From positions 41,515,789 to 41,579,788 of the forward strand of contig CM058239.1 of assembly GCA_030180135.1 (NCBI GenBank): a stretch of DNA of 64,000 nt, read 5' to 3'. Position numbers and translations under genes: made by a program. Positions 1 through 12,417 of this stretch are shown here, piece after piece (within the stretch, counting starts at the first letter, position 1; every line of letters starts with the position of its first letter). The notes under the pieces are model-generated. The model had not been told where the DNA came from, did not search any database, and worked only from the letters and a program-made list of their open reading frames with translations. Origin of the DNA: Orychophragmus violaceus. Taxonomy: Eukaryota; Streptophyta; Magnoliopsida; Brassicales; Brassicaceae.

Positions 1-1723
1 TTGTTTAAATATATCTTAATAACAAAGAGTATATAAAAATATCTTTCTAAATTTTGTTTTTTAAAAAATTGATGAACTGTTTTTGAAAAATACACTCGGA
101 ATTAGATGCCCTAATCGGTGGCTTACCTCGTTTTATGCTCTAGGCCGGCCATGATCATCATCACACGTATATAGATTTTTACTCAACATCATCAAGTCAA
201 TCCGAAAATTTGATTTTAATTATATACGTACGTATCTTGGTTCTCTTTCACTATTATTTACAATCACGAATATGAAATTAAATGTAGGAGTAGTGTAGTG
301 AGGCCAATAATGTTGTTTTGGACCCACTTTTTTGAATTTCGAAGACTAATGATTTCTTGTAGAAAGGTCAGAAATGAGATGCATACCCTTCATTTGGTGG
401 ATGACAATACTATTTTTTCCTGGTTTCATATATGAATCAACTTTTTATATTCTTTACTTTGGTACTAATCCGAGATCAAATTCAACACCTCCAACTTATA
501 ATTTTCTTAGGAAAGTATTTTGTACCAAAAAAACTATATATAAGATATAGAACTTATTTTTTAATGTACAAGTTTGAATATGCAGTACAAGTACGAACGA
601 GTAATTAATTAAGAAGGTTAATCTGTGAATCCGAAACAAGTATATATATGCGTCTTATCATCTATAAATCCACCAATGAAAATTGACCATCTATCTCAGT
701 TTGTGATAGACCCAATAAGACCACTAGAATACATATATACTTTGTTATATATGTACCATATAAAAAGTATCATGTAAGATTTGAAAGATCTATACCAAAT
801 CGTGAACAAAACATAAAAGTGACATTGGTGGGAGAAAAAAAAAGGAGAATGAAGTTTGAAGATGGGGTTTGATAAGGCAAAGAAGGAAAACCATTAAATA
901 AGAATACTATCTGTTTTTGTTATCGTTAGATTTTCTCAACCATCAATGCCTTCATCCTCTACACTTCTCTTTAAATTCTTGTAACCCTTTATGAGGGGGC
1001 CAAAGACCAACCATATTTTAAGGGTATGGCCAAAAATATTTAAATCCAACAAGCATTAACGAAAAGTTATGGGTGAATCAAACAAGATATCATAGTTTTA
1101 GGCGCTTTGGCTATCCTTCTGTGTACTTCAAAATCCCAACTATATTTATGAATAGATTTATAATCTTGCCTTGAAATATTACACGTTATTTTGCATGTTT
1201 TTATGTAGAATTCAATGAAAGTGCTTATTAATTTATGAAACTATTAAGTTATATCGGCTTTTAACTCAAAATCAATTGGTCATGAGTATATTAGTTCATA
1301 TCTTTTATAAATTAATTGAGATCGGTTTTTTTTGTCAAATTGAGATCGATTTTAACTTTGGATGTGAAAATTTATGTTATAATACACATGTTCAAAATGG
1401 TGGTTATTTCACCATTAATATTGGAATGTTTTGGCAAAGATAGTTATACCATTTTTTAGGTCGAATCAATTATGGATTAGGTTGGCAGAGTGAATCGAGC
1501 TCTGATATTATATTAAATTATAAATCAATTGACGACGAATGTATTGGTTTTATATAATCATATCATTTATATATTAATTGAGATTCATTCCATATTCCGA
1601 TGTGGACATTATGTTATAATAGAAACAACAAATAACATGTTAACATATGCATAATCAATCGTTTAATGGTAAGCTAAATATAAATATAATAGTGTGAAAC
1701 ACAAATATGTGTGTTTGTGTTGT
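1..1723. other. AT-rich intergenic region, no gene seen
   Basis: I see no open reading frame of useful length, no recognisable protein similarity and no clear transposon ends in this stretch. It is strongly AT-rich with many short A/T runs, typical of plant intergenic DNA. Confidence 0.6.
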
Positions 1724-1731
1724 GTTATAAT

Positions 1732-2105
1732 CAGTGTTCAAGAAAGTGCTACGCGCTAGTTGGACGGTGACCTAACACCTAGTGCCTAGAACGTATAGTC
1801 GGAAACCTAGACTGTAACTAGGCGGTCTAAGCGTTTACATGATTAAACAATATATCGGATATATACAACAAAATATATGAAATATCATAATTTATAAATA
1901 ATAAAATTCATTTAAATTTATTATCATAAGATTTTATAATATAATATATGAATTTTCGTAATTTATAAATAATAAATAACATATTAATTTATTATTGTAT
2001 TATGATGATTTTCTAGACGAATTAAAAGGTAATCGTCACGGTTCATGGGAGCCTAGCGCCTAGACAGAGCCTAAGAAGCCGCCTAAAACGCTTTTTAGAA
2101 CACTG
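1732..2105. mobile_element. Non-autonomous hAT-type MITE (374 bp)
   Basis: The element is bounded by imperfect terminal inverted repeats beginning CAGTGTTC and ending GAACACTG. The inner parts also pair, with AAGAAAGTGCTACGCG on the left facing TAAAAAGCGTTTTAGG on the reverse of the right. It is flanked by an exact 8-bp duplication, GTTATAAT, at 1724-1731 and 2106-2113. An 8-bp duplication together with CA...TG ends is the signature of hAT transposition. There is no coding capacity and the centre is AT-rich. The exact duplication makes the boundaries firm. The family name is not known to me. Confidence 0.85.
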
Positions 2106-2429
2106 GTTATAATATAGTTTGTTTCGAATGTCTTGTGTAACTATAAATATAGGTCGGCTTGGTGTCTACTCATTTTGATTGAGTAGATTATGTAGAGATC
2201 ACTTCAATGTCTTTTTTTCTTTTCTTTTGAACTTTATTACTTAACGTCTTCTAATATAGTCTTAAAGAAGTTTTAAAGTTTGGTGTTTTGCCAAATGCTG
2301 TAGAAATATTACGTCAACTGTATATCTCAGCTTTATCATTTAAAAGGTACATCTTGTAAAAAGTTATTTTTTCATTTGATTTAACATGAACTTCCGTCTT
2401 GTTTCCAGAAAAGATGGTTGCACCAAGAT

Positions 2430-3402
2430 ACATAGGTTCTAAGTTCGGTCGAAGGCCAAACAAAATATAACTGGGCCTTTTCTAAGTGGAATATTGATGT
2501 AATTTTTTCGGCCAGTTCATTCCACAAAGAGGCCCAATAAAAATTGCAAAATTATTTTCTCCTCGCCGCAAACCATGCGTTTTATTATTGTTCCCGATGA
2601 TGTACTTCAATCATAGAATAAATAGAACGAAAAATAAATAGTAACCGTACGTTCAGATAAGTTAAAAAAACTTTAGAATACCTCTCTTTCTTCCCTAATC
2701 TCTCTCGCTTCTCTCTAACAGCGCCGATCACCCACCATTAACTCCGGACATCGGTTACCGACGCTCTGCCAAAGCGATAGCTAAGTTACTTTTGTTATAA
2801 CTTAATTTGCATCTTTAGTTTGTTTTTGCTGCAGATTATTCTTCCGCTTAACAAATTTCGTCCAAATTTCCACCGATTTTCTCTGTACTTGAGATGATGA
2901 TTTGATTGACTTCTGCTTCCAGTTTTACACCGGACTCGGCTTCTACTCCATCATCCGGATTTCATGTCTGGTTTTTCAATCTTTTTCACGGTGCTCCTCT
3001 ACCAGATGCCGGTGATCCCTCCATCTCTTCACGCAGTTAGTTGGGCGCTTAAAGTCGGTTGGTCCGCTATTCGAACGAGTTGTATGGATCCGACGATTTT
3101 TAAGAATTCCTCTGATTGAATCCAACGACGGATTCCCAGATTTGAGGCGCAATAACCAGTGCTTGCCGTGATGTTTATGGATTTGTTAGTCATATGTGGT
3201 GGTGTTGTGGTTCTTTTGTGAAGAATGCTCGGTAGGAAACGCATGGTGTAACGATTCAACTAGGAATCGGAATTCCTTCCGACGGCGACTTGCATGCCGG
3301 TGTGTTTCTGATTTTGACGCGTGGCACTTCACCTCTTCGAGCTGTCATCTTCTTGGTCATCTGAATCGACAAATTTCGGCTTCTACGAAATGGGCCTTAT
3401 AA
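2430..3402 (+). other. Gene-like island of unknown identity
   Basis: This stretch is less AT-rich than its surroundings and looks like a plant promoter and 5' region. GGGCC and GGCCCA motifs lie near 2475 and 2530. A pyrimidine-rich leader at about 2690-2725 resembles a transcribed 5' untranslated region. A possible intron between about 2770 and 2920 ends in a pyrimidine-CAG type site. No long reading frame follows; the longest is 68 codons at 3196-3402 and it resembles nothing I recognise. It could be the decayed 5' part of a host gene or of a LINE, or a fragment captured by a transposon. Its right edge runs into the inverted repeat at 3379. Confidence 0.3.
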
Positions 3403-3584
3403 TCGACATTCATCTTATTATGCATAACATATTTAAAATTTGTTTTTTAGTCGGAAAACATATTCACTAACAGACCCAAAATTGGGCGAGAAGAGGTGAA
3501 TATGTTTTCCGGCTAAAAAACAAATTTTAAATATGTTATGCATAATAAGATGAATGTCGATTATAAGGCCCATTTCGTAGAAGC
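3379..3584. repeat. 89-bp inverted repeat across the copia LTR junction
   Basis: Arm one is 3379-3467 and arm two is 3496-3584, separated by 28 bp. The arms match at 88 of 89 positions; the one difference is T versus C in the AG(T/C)CGG stretch. Arm two contains the first 51 bp of the copia 5' LTR plus 38 bp of flanking DNA, so arm one is an inverted copy of that junction. The structure would form a very stable hairpin if transcribed. Confidence 0.95.
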
Positions 3585-3706
3585 TCTAGAATTACTTGTA
3601 TCCTAGGTTTTACTTTGTCATCAAGCCTCTTGTACTCCTATATAAAAGAGTTTTCATTCATTGGAATAAACACATCAATTATTCTATCTCTTTTATATTC
3701 ATAATA
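3534..3706 (+). repeat. Copia 5' LTR
   Basis: It begins TGTTATGCATAATAAG and ends CATAATA just before CGTTATCAACACGAG. It aligns along its length with the 3' LTR; the block TCTAGAATTACTTGTA is shared exactly. A CTATATAAAAGAG box near 3640 is a good TATA candidate. It is preceded by the AAATA target duplication. Confidence 0.9.
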
Positions 3707-4492
3707 CGTTATCAACACGAGTCTCTAATCATTAGAGTTAGAAGGTAAGCAATTTTATAATAATCATTTTTTTAATCTAGTCCTCTTTTGAATTATGTTT
3801 ATTATCAACTCATAGTTCATAGGAATGGATTCAATTCTATCGATACTGAATTGAAGTATTACTAATCGATATTACCTCATGATTCATAATATATCCACAC
3901 ATATCGATACATAATTAATATTATTTATCGGTATTGAAACGGATTCACTCAATCACATGTTTATTATTTTCTATACGCATGATTGGGACATTAGAGATCC
4001 TAATCGATATGAAGACTGTTGTTTGATAGAGTATGTAACATCATATGAACTCTTGTATTTTACAACTTCTTATTGTTTATTCATCATTTTATTCCTAAGC
4101 ATTAACTTTCTTCTTCCTAAACTTCGTTTGCATTGTGTTTCCAAAATTTTAGATTCTGATTTTTGGAAAATGCTTAAGTTTTTATTTTAAAATATCAATA
4201 TATTCTTTCGCTTTAATTATTTTCAGAAACATGAATCTCTCGGTCTTCCTTATTTGGCCAACTTACATTTCAATTCTAAATATACAGTATATATTACGAT
4301 TGCTATGTAGTGATTGATTCTTACGTATATATATAGTATATATTTTATGGGTCGTACTTATATATACATATATTTTTAAAATCTAATTGTTTATCTGATT
4401 TAATTGTCATGACTTAGTTATGAATTGATCCAATATATGTAGAATAAATTTATATGAAACTTGATCTATTTTCTTAATATTTTCAGTAAACC

Positions 4493-5500
4493 ATGTCGAA
4501 ACTTACGAACCTTGAATTTGGAGCTCTTGATATCAGTGGAGACAACTATTTGGCATGAGCACTAGATGCTGAAATCCATCTAGATTCAAAGGAACTTCTT
4601 GAGACCATCAAAGAAGAAAATCAAACGCAAAGCAAATATAAATCAAAAGCTATGATATTCCTTCGCCATCACCTTCATACGGACCTCAAGATGAGTACTT
4701 GAATGTGAAAAATTCACAAATTCTGTGGAATGATCTAAAGGAAAAGTATGATCATCAGAAAATTGTGATTTTACCCAAAGCTCGTTATGATTGGACTCAT
4801 CTGAGATTACAAGACTTTAAGTCTGTAAGTGAGTACAACTCATCATTGTTTAAGATTACATCCAAATTGGAGTTATGTGGAGAGAAAATGACAGATGCAG
4901 ATAAGTTAGATAAGACATTCTTTACTTTTCATGCTAATAACATTGTCATGTAGACACAATATCGTGAAAAAGGATTCGTGAAGTATTCCCAACTTATTTC
5001 TTGTCTCCTTGTGGCTGAGAAAAACAATGAGTTGTTGCTGAAAAATAATGGAATACGTCCAACTGGCTCTGCTCTATTTCCTGAAGCGAATGTGACTTCT
5101 TATGATAAGACAATGGCCAAGGAAGTAGATACATACGTGGTTGTGATCATGGTCGTGATCGTGGAAATGGATGTGGACGTGGATACTTTCGAGGAAGAGG
5201 CTGTGGAGTTTAGTTTAAGAACTCATACTCTCATCATAAGTGCGGAAAAATGATGTAAACAAGCAAGAGAATGCAACATTTGTGGATGTATGTTACCGCT
5301 GTGGAAGAAAAGACCATTAGTCTCGAACATGTCGTACACTAAAGGCATCTTATTGAGCTCTATCAACAATCAATGAAGCAAAAGGGAAAGAAAGTGGAAA
5401 CAAATTTGGTGTACAGAGATGGAGAAGATGACTTTTCCCTCAGTGATATTACTCATATGGATCTCTCCGACTTTCTCCTTGATGAAGAGAACAAGTGATT
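4493..5500 (+). pseudogene. Copia gag (UBN2-like) with zinc knuckle, broken
   Basis: The reading begins MSKLTNLEFGALDISGDNY, the usual opening of plant copia gag proteins, and hits an in-frame stop after about 22 codons. It then resumes through the UBN2-like region (LWNDLKEKYDH, YDWTHLRLQDFKSVSEYNSS) with further stops at 4699 and 4953. A nucleocapsid zinc knuckle is still visible at about 5290-5335 as CYRCGRKDH, then a stop codon, then SRTC, which is a CCHC pattern. No functional capsid protein can be made from this copy. Confidence 0.85.
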
Positions 5501-5689
5501 TCATTATAGTTATTTAAAGTACCTTGTTGCTTGGTTTTATTCCCACATTTTGGCTTCTAGTTATTTGGATTTTGGTTATTTATTTTTATTCTATTAATTG
5601 ATTTTTCTGGTTAAAATTGATTTATTTTTAAAGTTATTATTATTGAGTTATTTATATTAATTTATTTTATTTGTTTATTTGAAAAAATG

Positions 5690-8352
5690 AATGGTGGAGA
5701 TTTATGTTTGGCAGACAATGCAACTAGCCGTACTATTTTGAAAATAAGAATTATTTTATTTGTTTGACAATGAAAGAAGCAAGTGTAAGTACCGTAACAT
5801 GTAGTGCTAAGATAATAGAAGGCTATGGAAGAGAAAATATATCATTGCGTATGGAAAAAAGTTTGAAATTGTTAATGCATTATATTCCCCTAAGTCTCAA
5901 AGAAATTTATTAACTTTTAATGATATTCGCAGAAATGGATACCATATTGAGCCTATGAGTGAATGTAGTATCGAATACCTTCAAATTACAAGTAATATCC
6001 AAGGTTCTAAAGACATTGTGGAAAAACTACATGCATCTCCACTGGACTCTACTATACTACAATTAATACAATTGAAGCAAATGTTATAGTAGAATATAAG
6101 TCCCCAAAAAACATCAAAGTTTGGCATGACCGATTAGGTCATCCCAGTACAATAATAAAGCAAAAGATTATTTTTAATTCATGTGGACATTCATTAAAGA
6201 ACCAGAAGATTCTTCCTAATGATTTTTCATGTGCTGCTTGTTCGCAAGGCAAGTTGATTATATAAATTAAGAATCAATAAATTTTCTGGAACGCATAAAA
6301 GGAGATATTTGCGGGCCGGTTCACCCATCATGTGGAACATTTAGGTATTTTATGGTTTTAATTGAAGCATCTAGTAGAAGGTCACATGTATCCTTGTTAT
6401 CAACTCGAAACTTGGCATTTTCGAGATTACTTGCTCAATTGATTAGATTACGAGCACATATTTTTTCCTTTAAAAACAATTCGCCTTGATAATGCTTGTG
6501 AATTTACGTCTCAAGTTTTTAATGACTATTGCATGTCCATTAAGATAAGTGTTGAACATCATGTAGCACATGTTCATACACAAAATGGTTTAGCAGAATC
6601 ACTAATTAAGCATCTTCAGTTGATTGCTAGGCAATTACTAAAGAAATCAAAACTCCCAATATCTGTTTGGGGACATGATATACTACATGCAACAGCATTG
6701 ATTCGCATCAGACCAACAAGTAATCAAAAGTTCTTCCCATCACAACTGGTTCTGGGTCAGGACCAAATATTTCCCATCTAAAAGTTTTAGGATGTGAAGT
6801 ATATGTTCCAATTGCTCCACCACAGCGTTCTAAGATGGGTCCTCAAAGGAGGTTGGAAATATATGTTGGATATGATTATCCATCAATAATTAAATATCTC
6901 GAGCCATCTACGGGGGATTTATTCAAGGTTCGATTTGTAGACTGTCATTTTAATGAGTCTGTTTTTCCAACTCTATGAGGAGAAAATAAACAGCTGGGAA
7001 AATATATATATTGGAGTGAATTATCAATGTCTTATCTTTATCCTCAAACAGAAGAATGTAATTACAAGTCCAAAAGATAATTCATATACAAAGCTTAGCA
7101 AATTAGTTGCCAGACACGTTTACTGACCCAAAAAGTATGAACAAATCACATATTACAGCTGTAAATGCTCCAATAAGAATAAATATTTGAGAAGGACAAA
7201 ATCAAACTGCTAATGAGTCTAAGGAACGTTTAAAACGTGGTAGACCTATTGGTTCCAAAGATAAAAATTCTAGAAAAAGAAAAGGAGAAGAAATTGGCAA
7301 TGGTGAAACCAAGGAATTATGAAAGAAGAAGGATCTCTAGAAGATACTTCAGACTTGACAAGGAATAAAATTCAGGTACTTGATAATGAAGAGATCTCAA
7401 TTAGTTATGTCATGTCTACAATAAAATGGAACCGAAAGCAAATCGGCGTCGATGATATTTTTGCATGCAATGTAGCAGTTGATGTTATGGATTAGGATCA
7501 TGAACCAACATCTATTTAAGAGTGTACATAAAGAAGTGATTGGACAAAATGGAAGAAAGCAATAGAATCAAAATTAAAATCTCTCGCTAAAAGAGAAGTA
7601 TTTGGACCAGTAGTTCGTACACCTAAAGGTGTCAAAACCAGTGGGACATAAATGAGTCTTTGTACGAAAGAAGAAAGAAAATGGTAAAATTGTGAGGTAT
7701 AAAGCACGTTTAGTCGCACAAGGATTCTCACAAAGACCTTGAAATGATTATGAATAGACATACTCTCTTGTGGTGGATGCAACTACTTTCAGGTTCTTTA
7801 TTAGTCTGACGATAAAAGAAGGACTTGATTTACGTTTAATGGATCTAGTGACAGCCTAATTATATGGACTACAGGAAAATGACATTTATATGAAAGTCCC
7901 AGAAAGTTTTAAACTACTTGAAGCAGTAAATTCTAATTCTCGAGAACAATACTGCATAAAACTAAATTGATGTTTTTATGGATTAAAACAGTCAGGGCGT
8001 ATGTGATATAATCTCCTTAGTGAGTACTTCTTAAGAGAAGACTACAAGAATGACCGTGTTAGTCCATGCATCTATATAAAGAGATTTGAGAAAGGATTTG
8101 TTATAATTGCATTATATGTTGATGTATTAAATATTATTGGAACTCATGCAGAGATTTCATACACAGTAGAGTATTTGAAGAAAGAATTTTAGATGAAAGA
8201 TCTTGGAAAAACAAATTTTTGTTTGGGACTACAAATTAAACATGTAAAGAATGAACTTCTTGTACATCAAGAGACATACACATAAAATGTGCTCAAAAAT
8301 TTCTATATGGATAAAGCACACCCCTTAAGCAGTCCAATGATTGTAAGATCAC
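5690..8352 (+). pseudogene. Copia pol, first part: protease, integrase, RT start
   Basis: The protease region starts near 5700 with DLCLADNATSRTIL, the usual copia context. The pre-integrase zinc region follows (VWHDRLGHPS at about 6121, then a CAAC pair near 6230). The integrase core runs to about 6780, with RLDNACEFTS carrying a catalytic Asp and NGLAES carrying the Glu. The RT begins near 7540 (ARLVAQGFSQRP, FYGLKQSGRMWYN). The catalytic YVDD box reads YVDV at about 8115-8140, so one catalytic Asp is lost. Many stops and frameshifts are present. The frame ends at the CACTA insertion and continues at 18079. Confidence 0.88.
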
Positions 8353-8990
8353 CACTACAAGAAAACAGTGTTTTTACGTCTGCGCTTTTAATCGCATAAT
8401 AGTCGTTAATCAGGGTTTTACGACAAACATACAACTAAATATGGTAGTCGTCTATCCATAGTCGCTAAATCTCATAGTCGTATTATTAGTCGGCAAGTTA
8501 CGACTATTTATACGACCAACTTAGGTAATCGTAAAATAGACGTAGCGTCGTCGGAAGATATATAGACTAATTTGCGACTACGGTAGCGACAATTGTGCAA
8601 CTATAGAGGGAGTCCGGATATGGTCGGAGAAATGTTTTTATCAAATAGTCGTTAAATTAGGTGACCACTGGGCGATTAATATGTGATTGTGTTGTATAGT
8701 CAGAAAGTAGTCGTAAATATTAGCCACTATGTAGCGACTGAATTACGACGATTTTAACTACTATCCCGCGACTAATCTGAACATCCATATACGATTATGG
8801 CAATGATCTCGCCACTATGTAGCGACTGTTATGTGACTGATTAGTATAGTCACGATTCAGTTGTAGACTATGGTGACGATTTGGCGACTCATCAGTGGCA
8901 CTTTTACGACTGTTTAAGACTATACTAACGACTATGCAGCGACTACGCGGGACATCCGGATACCATTAATTGACGACAGTTAAGTTTGCG
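8353..8990. repeat. CACTA left subterminal repeat array
   Basis: Within about 630 bp there are dozens of copies of AGTCG, CGACTA and GCGACTA in both orientations, for example near 8400, 8460, 8660, 8750, 8820 and 8930. Such arrays bind the TNPA-type protein in the well-studied En/Spm system. The matching array on the right lies at about 17820-18075. Confidence 0.85.
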
Positions 8991-9249
8991 TGGAAAATAG
9001 GAATTGGATGTTATTCCATTTTTCAAATTTACGATTTGATAATTGGTGATACTTCAATTTGAATGATATAAGCAATGTATAAGATATTTGCTTCAAGAAA
9101 ACATTGATAACCTTGATAGTTTTGCATTGCATACATACACAAACGATTATATACATGTGCAATCTACAATATTAATGAGTTTTGAAATCATACACCAAAA
9201 ATGAAGTTCGGTAGGCAGAGCGATAAGTAACCTATGCAGCAGATGGATT

Positions 9250-11300
9250 TAAGTTGTACCTGTTGGGGGACGACCGTCTGTGTTGGCTGCTGGCCTATGA
9301 GTCTGAAGGAAGTCGAGAAAATGCGGATCAGTTTCCCGCAAATACTTTCTAAAAAGTAAAGGCACTCGATCTTTTTCTTTTGCTCATTCGCAACTCGAGC
9401 GTGATCTGCTTCAGGGCATACTGCTCTTCGATTTTACGTTGAGCTTCCTTCAATTGCTCTTGTATGGCCAAAAACCATAAAGAGTCTCCCGGCTGCTTGC
9501 ACTTGCCCCTCAAAAGAGACACTTTCATGCTTCTAACTCCATAAGAATTTCCTCATCTATCCGTCACAGTGGCCTGTTAAAATTAAAGACATCCGCGAAA
9601 CACAATTAAATAAAGAACATGACCTGACTTTATAAATGTGAATTGTGAAAAATATTAATTTACCTCAAAGAAAATGTGCTCATATTCATCTAGTGAGAGT
9701 TCCCGATGTCTCGAAGCAGCACCGTTCGAAACTTCTAAAGTCTCTATATCGAGATCTAACAACTTATCGTCTACGATCTTTTGGAAAGTTGCAGCGATAT
9801 CCTCTGCCTTCCGATCAAAAAATGTACTGTCTGCCTTTGTATGTGTCTTGAAGAATACCTCACCAATATGAACCGGTCTTCCATATTCCTCTTCCTGCAG
9901 TTTTATACCTCAAACAAGGATTATTACAGAAATTTCTAGTTGCAATGCTTCCGATCAACATATATATAATAAAGGTACTTGCCATTTCAAGCCTGATTTC
10001 TAGGTACGACTTGGGCCCTGAGAAATGGACGTGACGACCGAGACCTACACTGTCAGACAAACGACAATTGGCATAGGTCTTACTTTTAGCCTTTGCTTCT
10101 TAAGTTTCTCAATAGTCGGTCATCGTTTTCCAGAGAGTATCACCGATCCACTTGGGTTGCTCTCGTTTAGTCCTCCGAGTGCTAATCATGTCTTTTAACC
10201 GTTGTTGACAGATCTCCTCGAAATACTGTTGAATTGTCCTTGATATCAAGGGATCCCAATTGTGGGTTTTCTAGAATACATGCAAGGTATATATGAAAGG
10301 TATATGAGAGAAAACTTTACAGCGAACTCGAGGAAATATCTTTCTTCTTTATCACGAGGCACACGTGACCAGCTATAGTATGCTTTATCAAAAAAAAATT
10401 TAATTTTTTTTTTGTAATCTTCCTTACCAATTTCGGTCCTCTGTCACGAGTAAACCTGAAATATGTACAAGATTGACATCCTAACCGTCAGAGACTCGAA
10501 CTCTTTAGATCACCATAAGTCATAAGAAAACCAACAGAAAGATTCATAAACAAACTAGACGGTTTAAAACACACCATTGCGAAAGGTATAAGACAAGAAC
10601 AAAAAAAATCATACAAAGAATACCAACAGCTGAAGAAACAGTACATGACAATAGCCATATCAAGCCATGCCTGGCATCGGTGCGGGAGAGATTACGGTGA
10701 TAAACTTTTCCCTGTCTAGCACCCGAAGCAGCGCATTCGGAGCCCGCAGTGTGTCCTCCTCGAGGTTCGGCAAAACGTTAAGAGATTCGTCGAGGAAGTT
10801 GTGACCTTCAGAAGATGGATGGCTTTGAGCCTGAGATTGGTGAACTGGCGAAGGTGGGGCATCCTCAACAGGGTCCTGATTGTTCTAGACTTCTTTTGAC
10901 ACCGGCGAAGCTTCGAATTCAGGTTGATTAGTAGTCGAGTTCTGGAATAGTTGTATTGGCGGTGGATAGTCCTGTACACAGGGTGCTAATGCTGACGTTT
11001 GGGGGATAGCTGATTTTTTTATTGGACGTTGAGTGGTCTGAGTCGGAGCATCAACGGGATTCGAGGTGAAGGTGTATCAGAACGGCAGATGGCTCTATGT
11101 TTTTTTTAAACCACTGGGATTGGACCCGACGGCTCTCTCACTGACGTTTGGAATGGTTAGTACCTTACGAGTTCCTCCTCCTTTCTTTTCCTTTTGAGGC
11201 ATCGTATCACGGAGAGTTTCAGAGAAGAAATTGAGAGGGTCGATAGCAATGAAACTGAGAACCTCGAATAAGAGATTCAAATCAGAGATGCAAGTTAGAG
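9250..11300 (-). pseudogene. TNPA-type CACTA protein (Ptta/En/Spm, Transposase_24-like)
   Basis: Read on the minus strand, the N-terminus is probably MPQKEKKGGG at about 11203. A Pro/Gln-rich segment follows at about 10980-10690 (PPPIQLFQNSTTNQPEFEA), broken by a TAG stop. The conserved core is clear: WDPLISRTIQQYFEEIC, then DMISTRRTKREQPKWIGD and TLWKTMTDY at about 10255-10110. SDSVGLGRHVHFSGPKSYLE follows at about 10050-9990, and GRPVHIGEVFLKTHTKAD at about 9890-9830. A C-terminal coiled-coil-like part (QEQLKEAQRKIEEQYAL) lies at about 9455-9400. This family binds subterminal repeats and assists transposition. Probable introns and at least two in-frame stops are present, so this copy looks dead. 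Confidence 0.75.
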
Positions 11301-11699
11301 ATTAGTCGGTAGGGAGGAGGATCTGGAGGAAAAAAATGTGAGATGGTTCGAAGGACATTTTGGAGACGGGGAAGAACAAAATAAAATCAGAGTTTATGTT
11401 TACGGTAAATGATGGGTTCTCGAAGCTAAGTCAAAATCTGTTGGGTTAAGTCACGTAATTGAGAAGTTTTAGGCTAAAATATTAGGTTTGGTTTCTCGGA
11501 TTAATTACGTGAAATATTTTGAAAATTTACTCACGAGTAGTCGGTTTTGGTGCTTAATTAAATTTGTTTTTTTTAACGTAAAAGAGGTAAAATTTTGTAT
11601 TTATGTGTGTTTTATTATTATATATACAATTTTATAATCTTTTATTAAGTAATATTTTAATAGCATTAAATAATAATTTTTGACAATATCCAGGACTAA

Positions 11700-11830
11700 A
11701 ACTGGAATGACCCTATACCCTAAACTGTTTTACCCACACATTAAATCCTAAATATTGAACCTAAACCCTAAAACCTTTGTCACGCTCGTTAAACCCTAAA
11801 CCCTAAATAATAAACCCTAAGCCATAAACC
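11700..11830. repeat. Degenerate telomere-like CCCTAAA repeats
   Basis: Several imperfect copies of the plant telomere unit (AAACCCTAAA, TAAACCCTAAACC) occur in about 130 bp upstream of the tandem duplication inside the CACTA element. The array is too short and degenerate to be a telomere. It may be an internal telomere-box cluster. Confidence 0.6.
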
Positions 11831-12145
11831 TTAGACGAAAGATAAGCAGACTAGAACAATATCAAATGTTCATCACAACCTTTCACACCCCCATTCTTCC
11901 CCTGTATAAAAGATAGATATGTGACTCAGTATAATTATTATATACAAATAGATGACTAAGATGAATTACTAAATAACTACTATAAACCTTAGACGAAAGA
12001 TAAGCAGACAAAAAGAATATTAAATGTTCATCACAACCTTTGACGCCCCCATTCTTCCACTGTTTCAAAGATAGATATGTGACTCGGTATAACTATTGTA
12101 CATAAATAGATGACTAAGATGAAGTACTAAATAACATATATAGTT
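11824..12145. repeat. Tandem duplication, period 168 bp, two copies
   Basis: Copy one runs from about 11824 to 11991 and copy two from 11992 to about 12145. Both contain AAACCTTAGACGAAAGATAA, a CCCCATTCTTCC block and AGATAGATATGTGACTC. They differ by scattered substitutions. The duplication lies inside the CACTA element just before the first F-box-like copy. No gene is seen in it. Confidence 0.85.
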
Positions 12146-12417
12146 TAAGCCATTAATTATCAAAACATAAATCTCAAACACCTAAAAAAAATTAAACCAG
12201 TAATGGAAAATTACCCATCAACACCATGATCATAATCATGAATGTTGTTAGTTGGGACTTAGTGATAAGAATATATACATAATTAATCCAGCCAAGACAA
12301 CCCAAAGGTTGCATTGCCTCCATACATAAACTCTGGTGGTTTCTTTGAACTCTCAAATATTGAAAGCTTTTTTCTTTGTAAAAATTCCTTTTCCATATAT
12401 TCATTACCAAATTCGTA

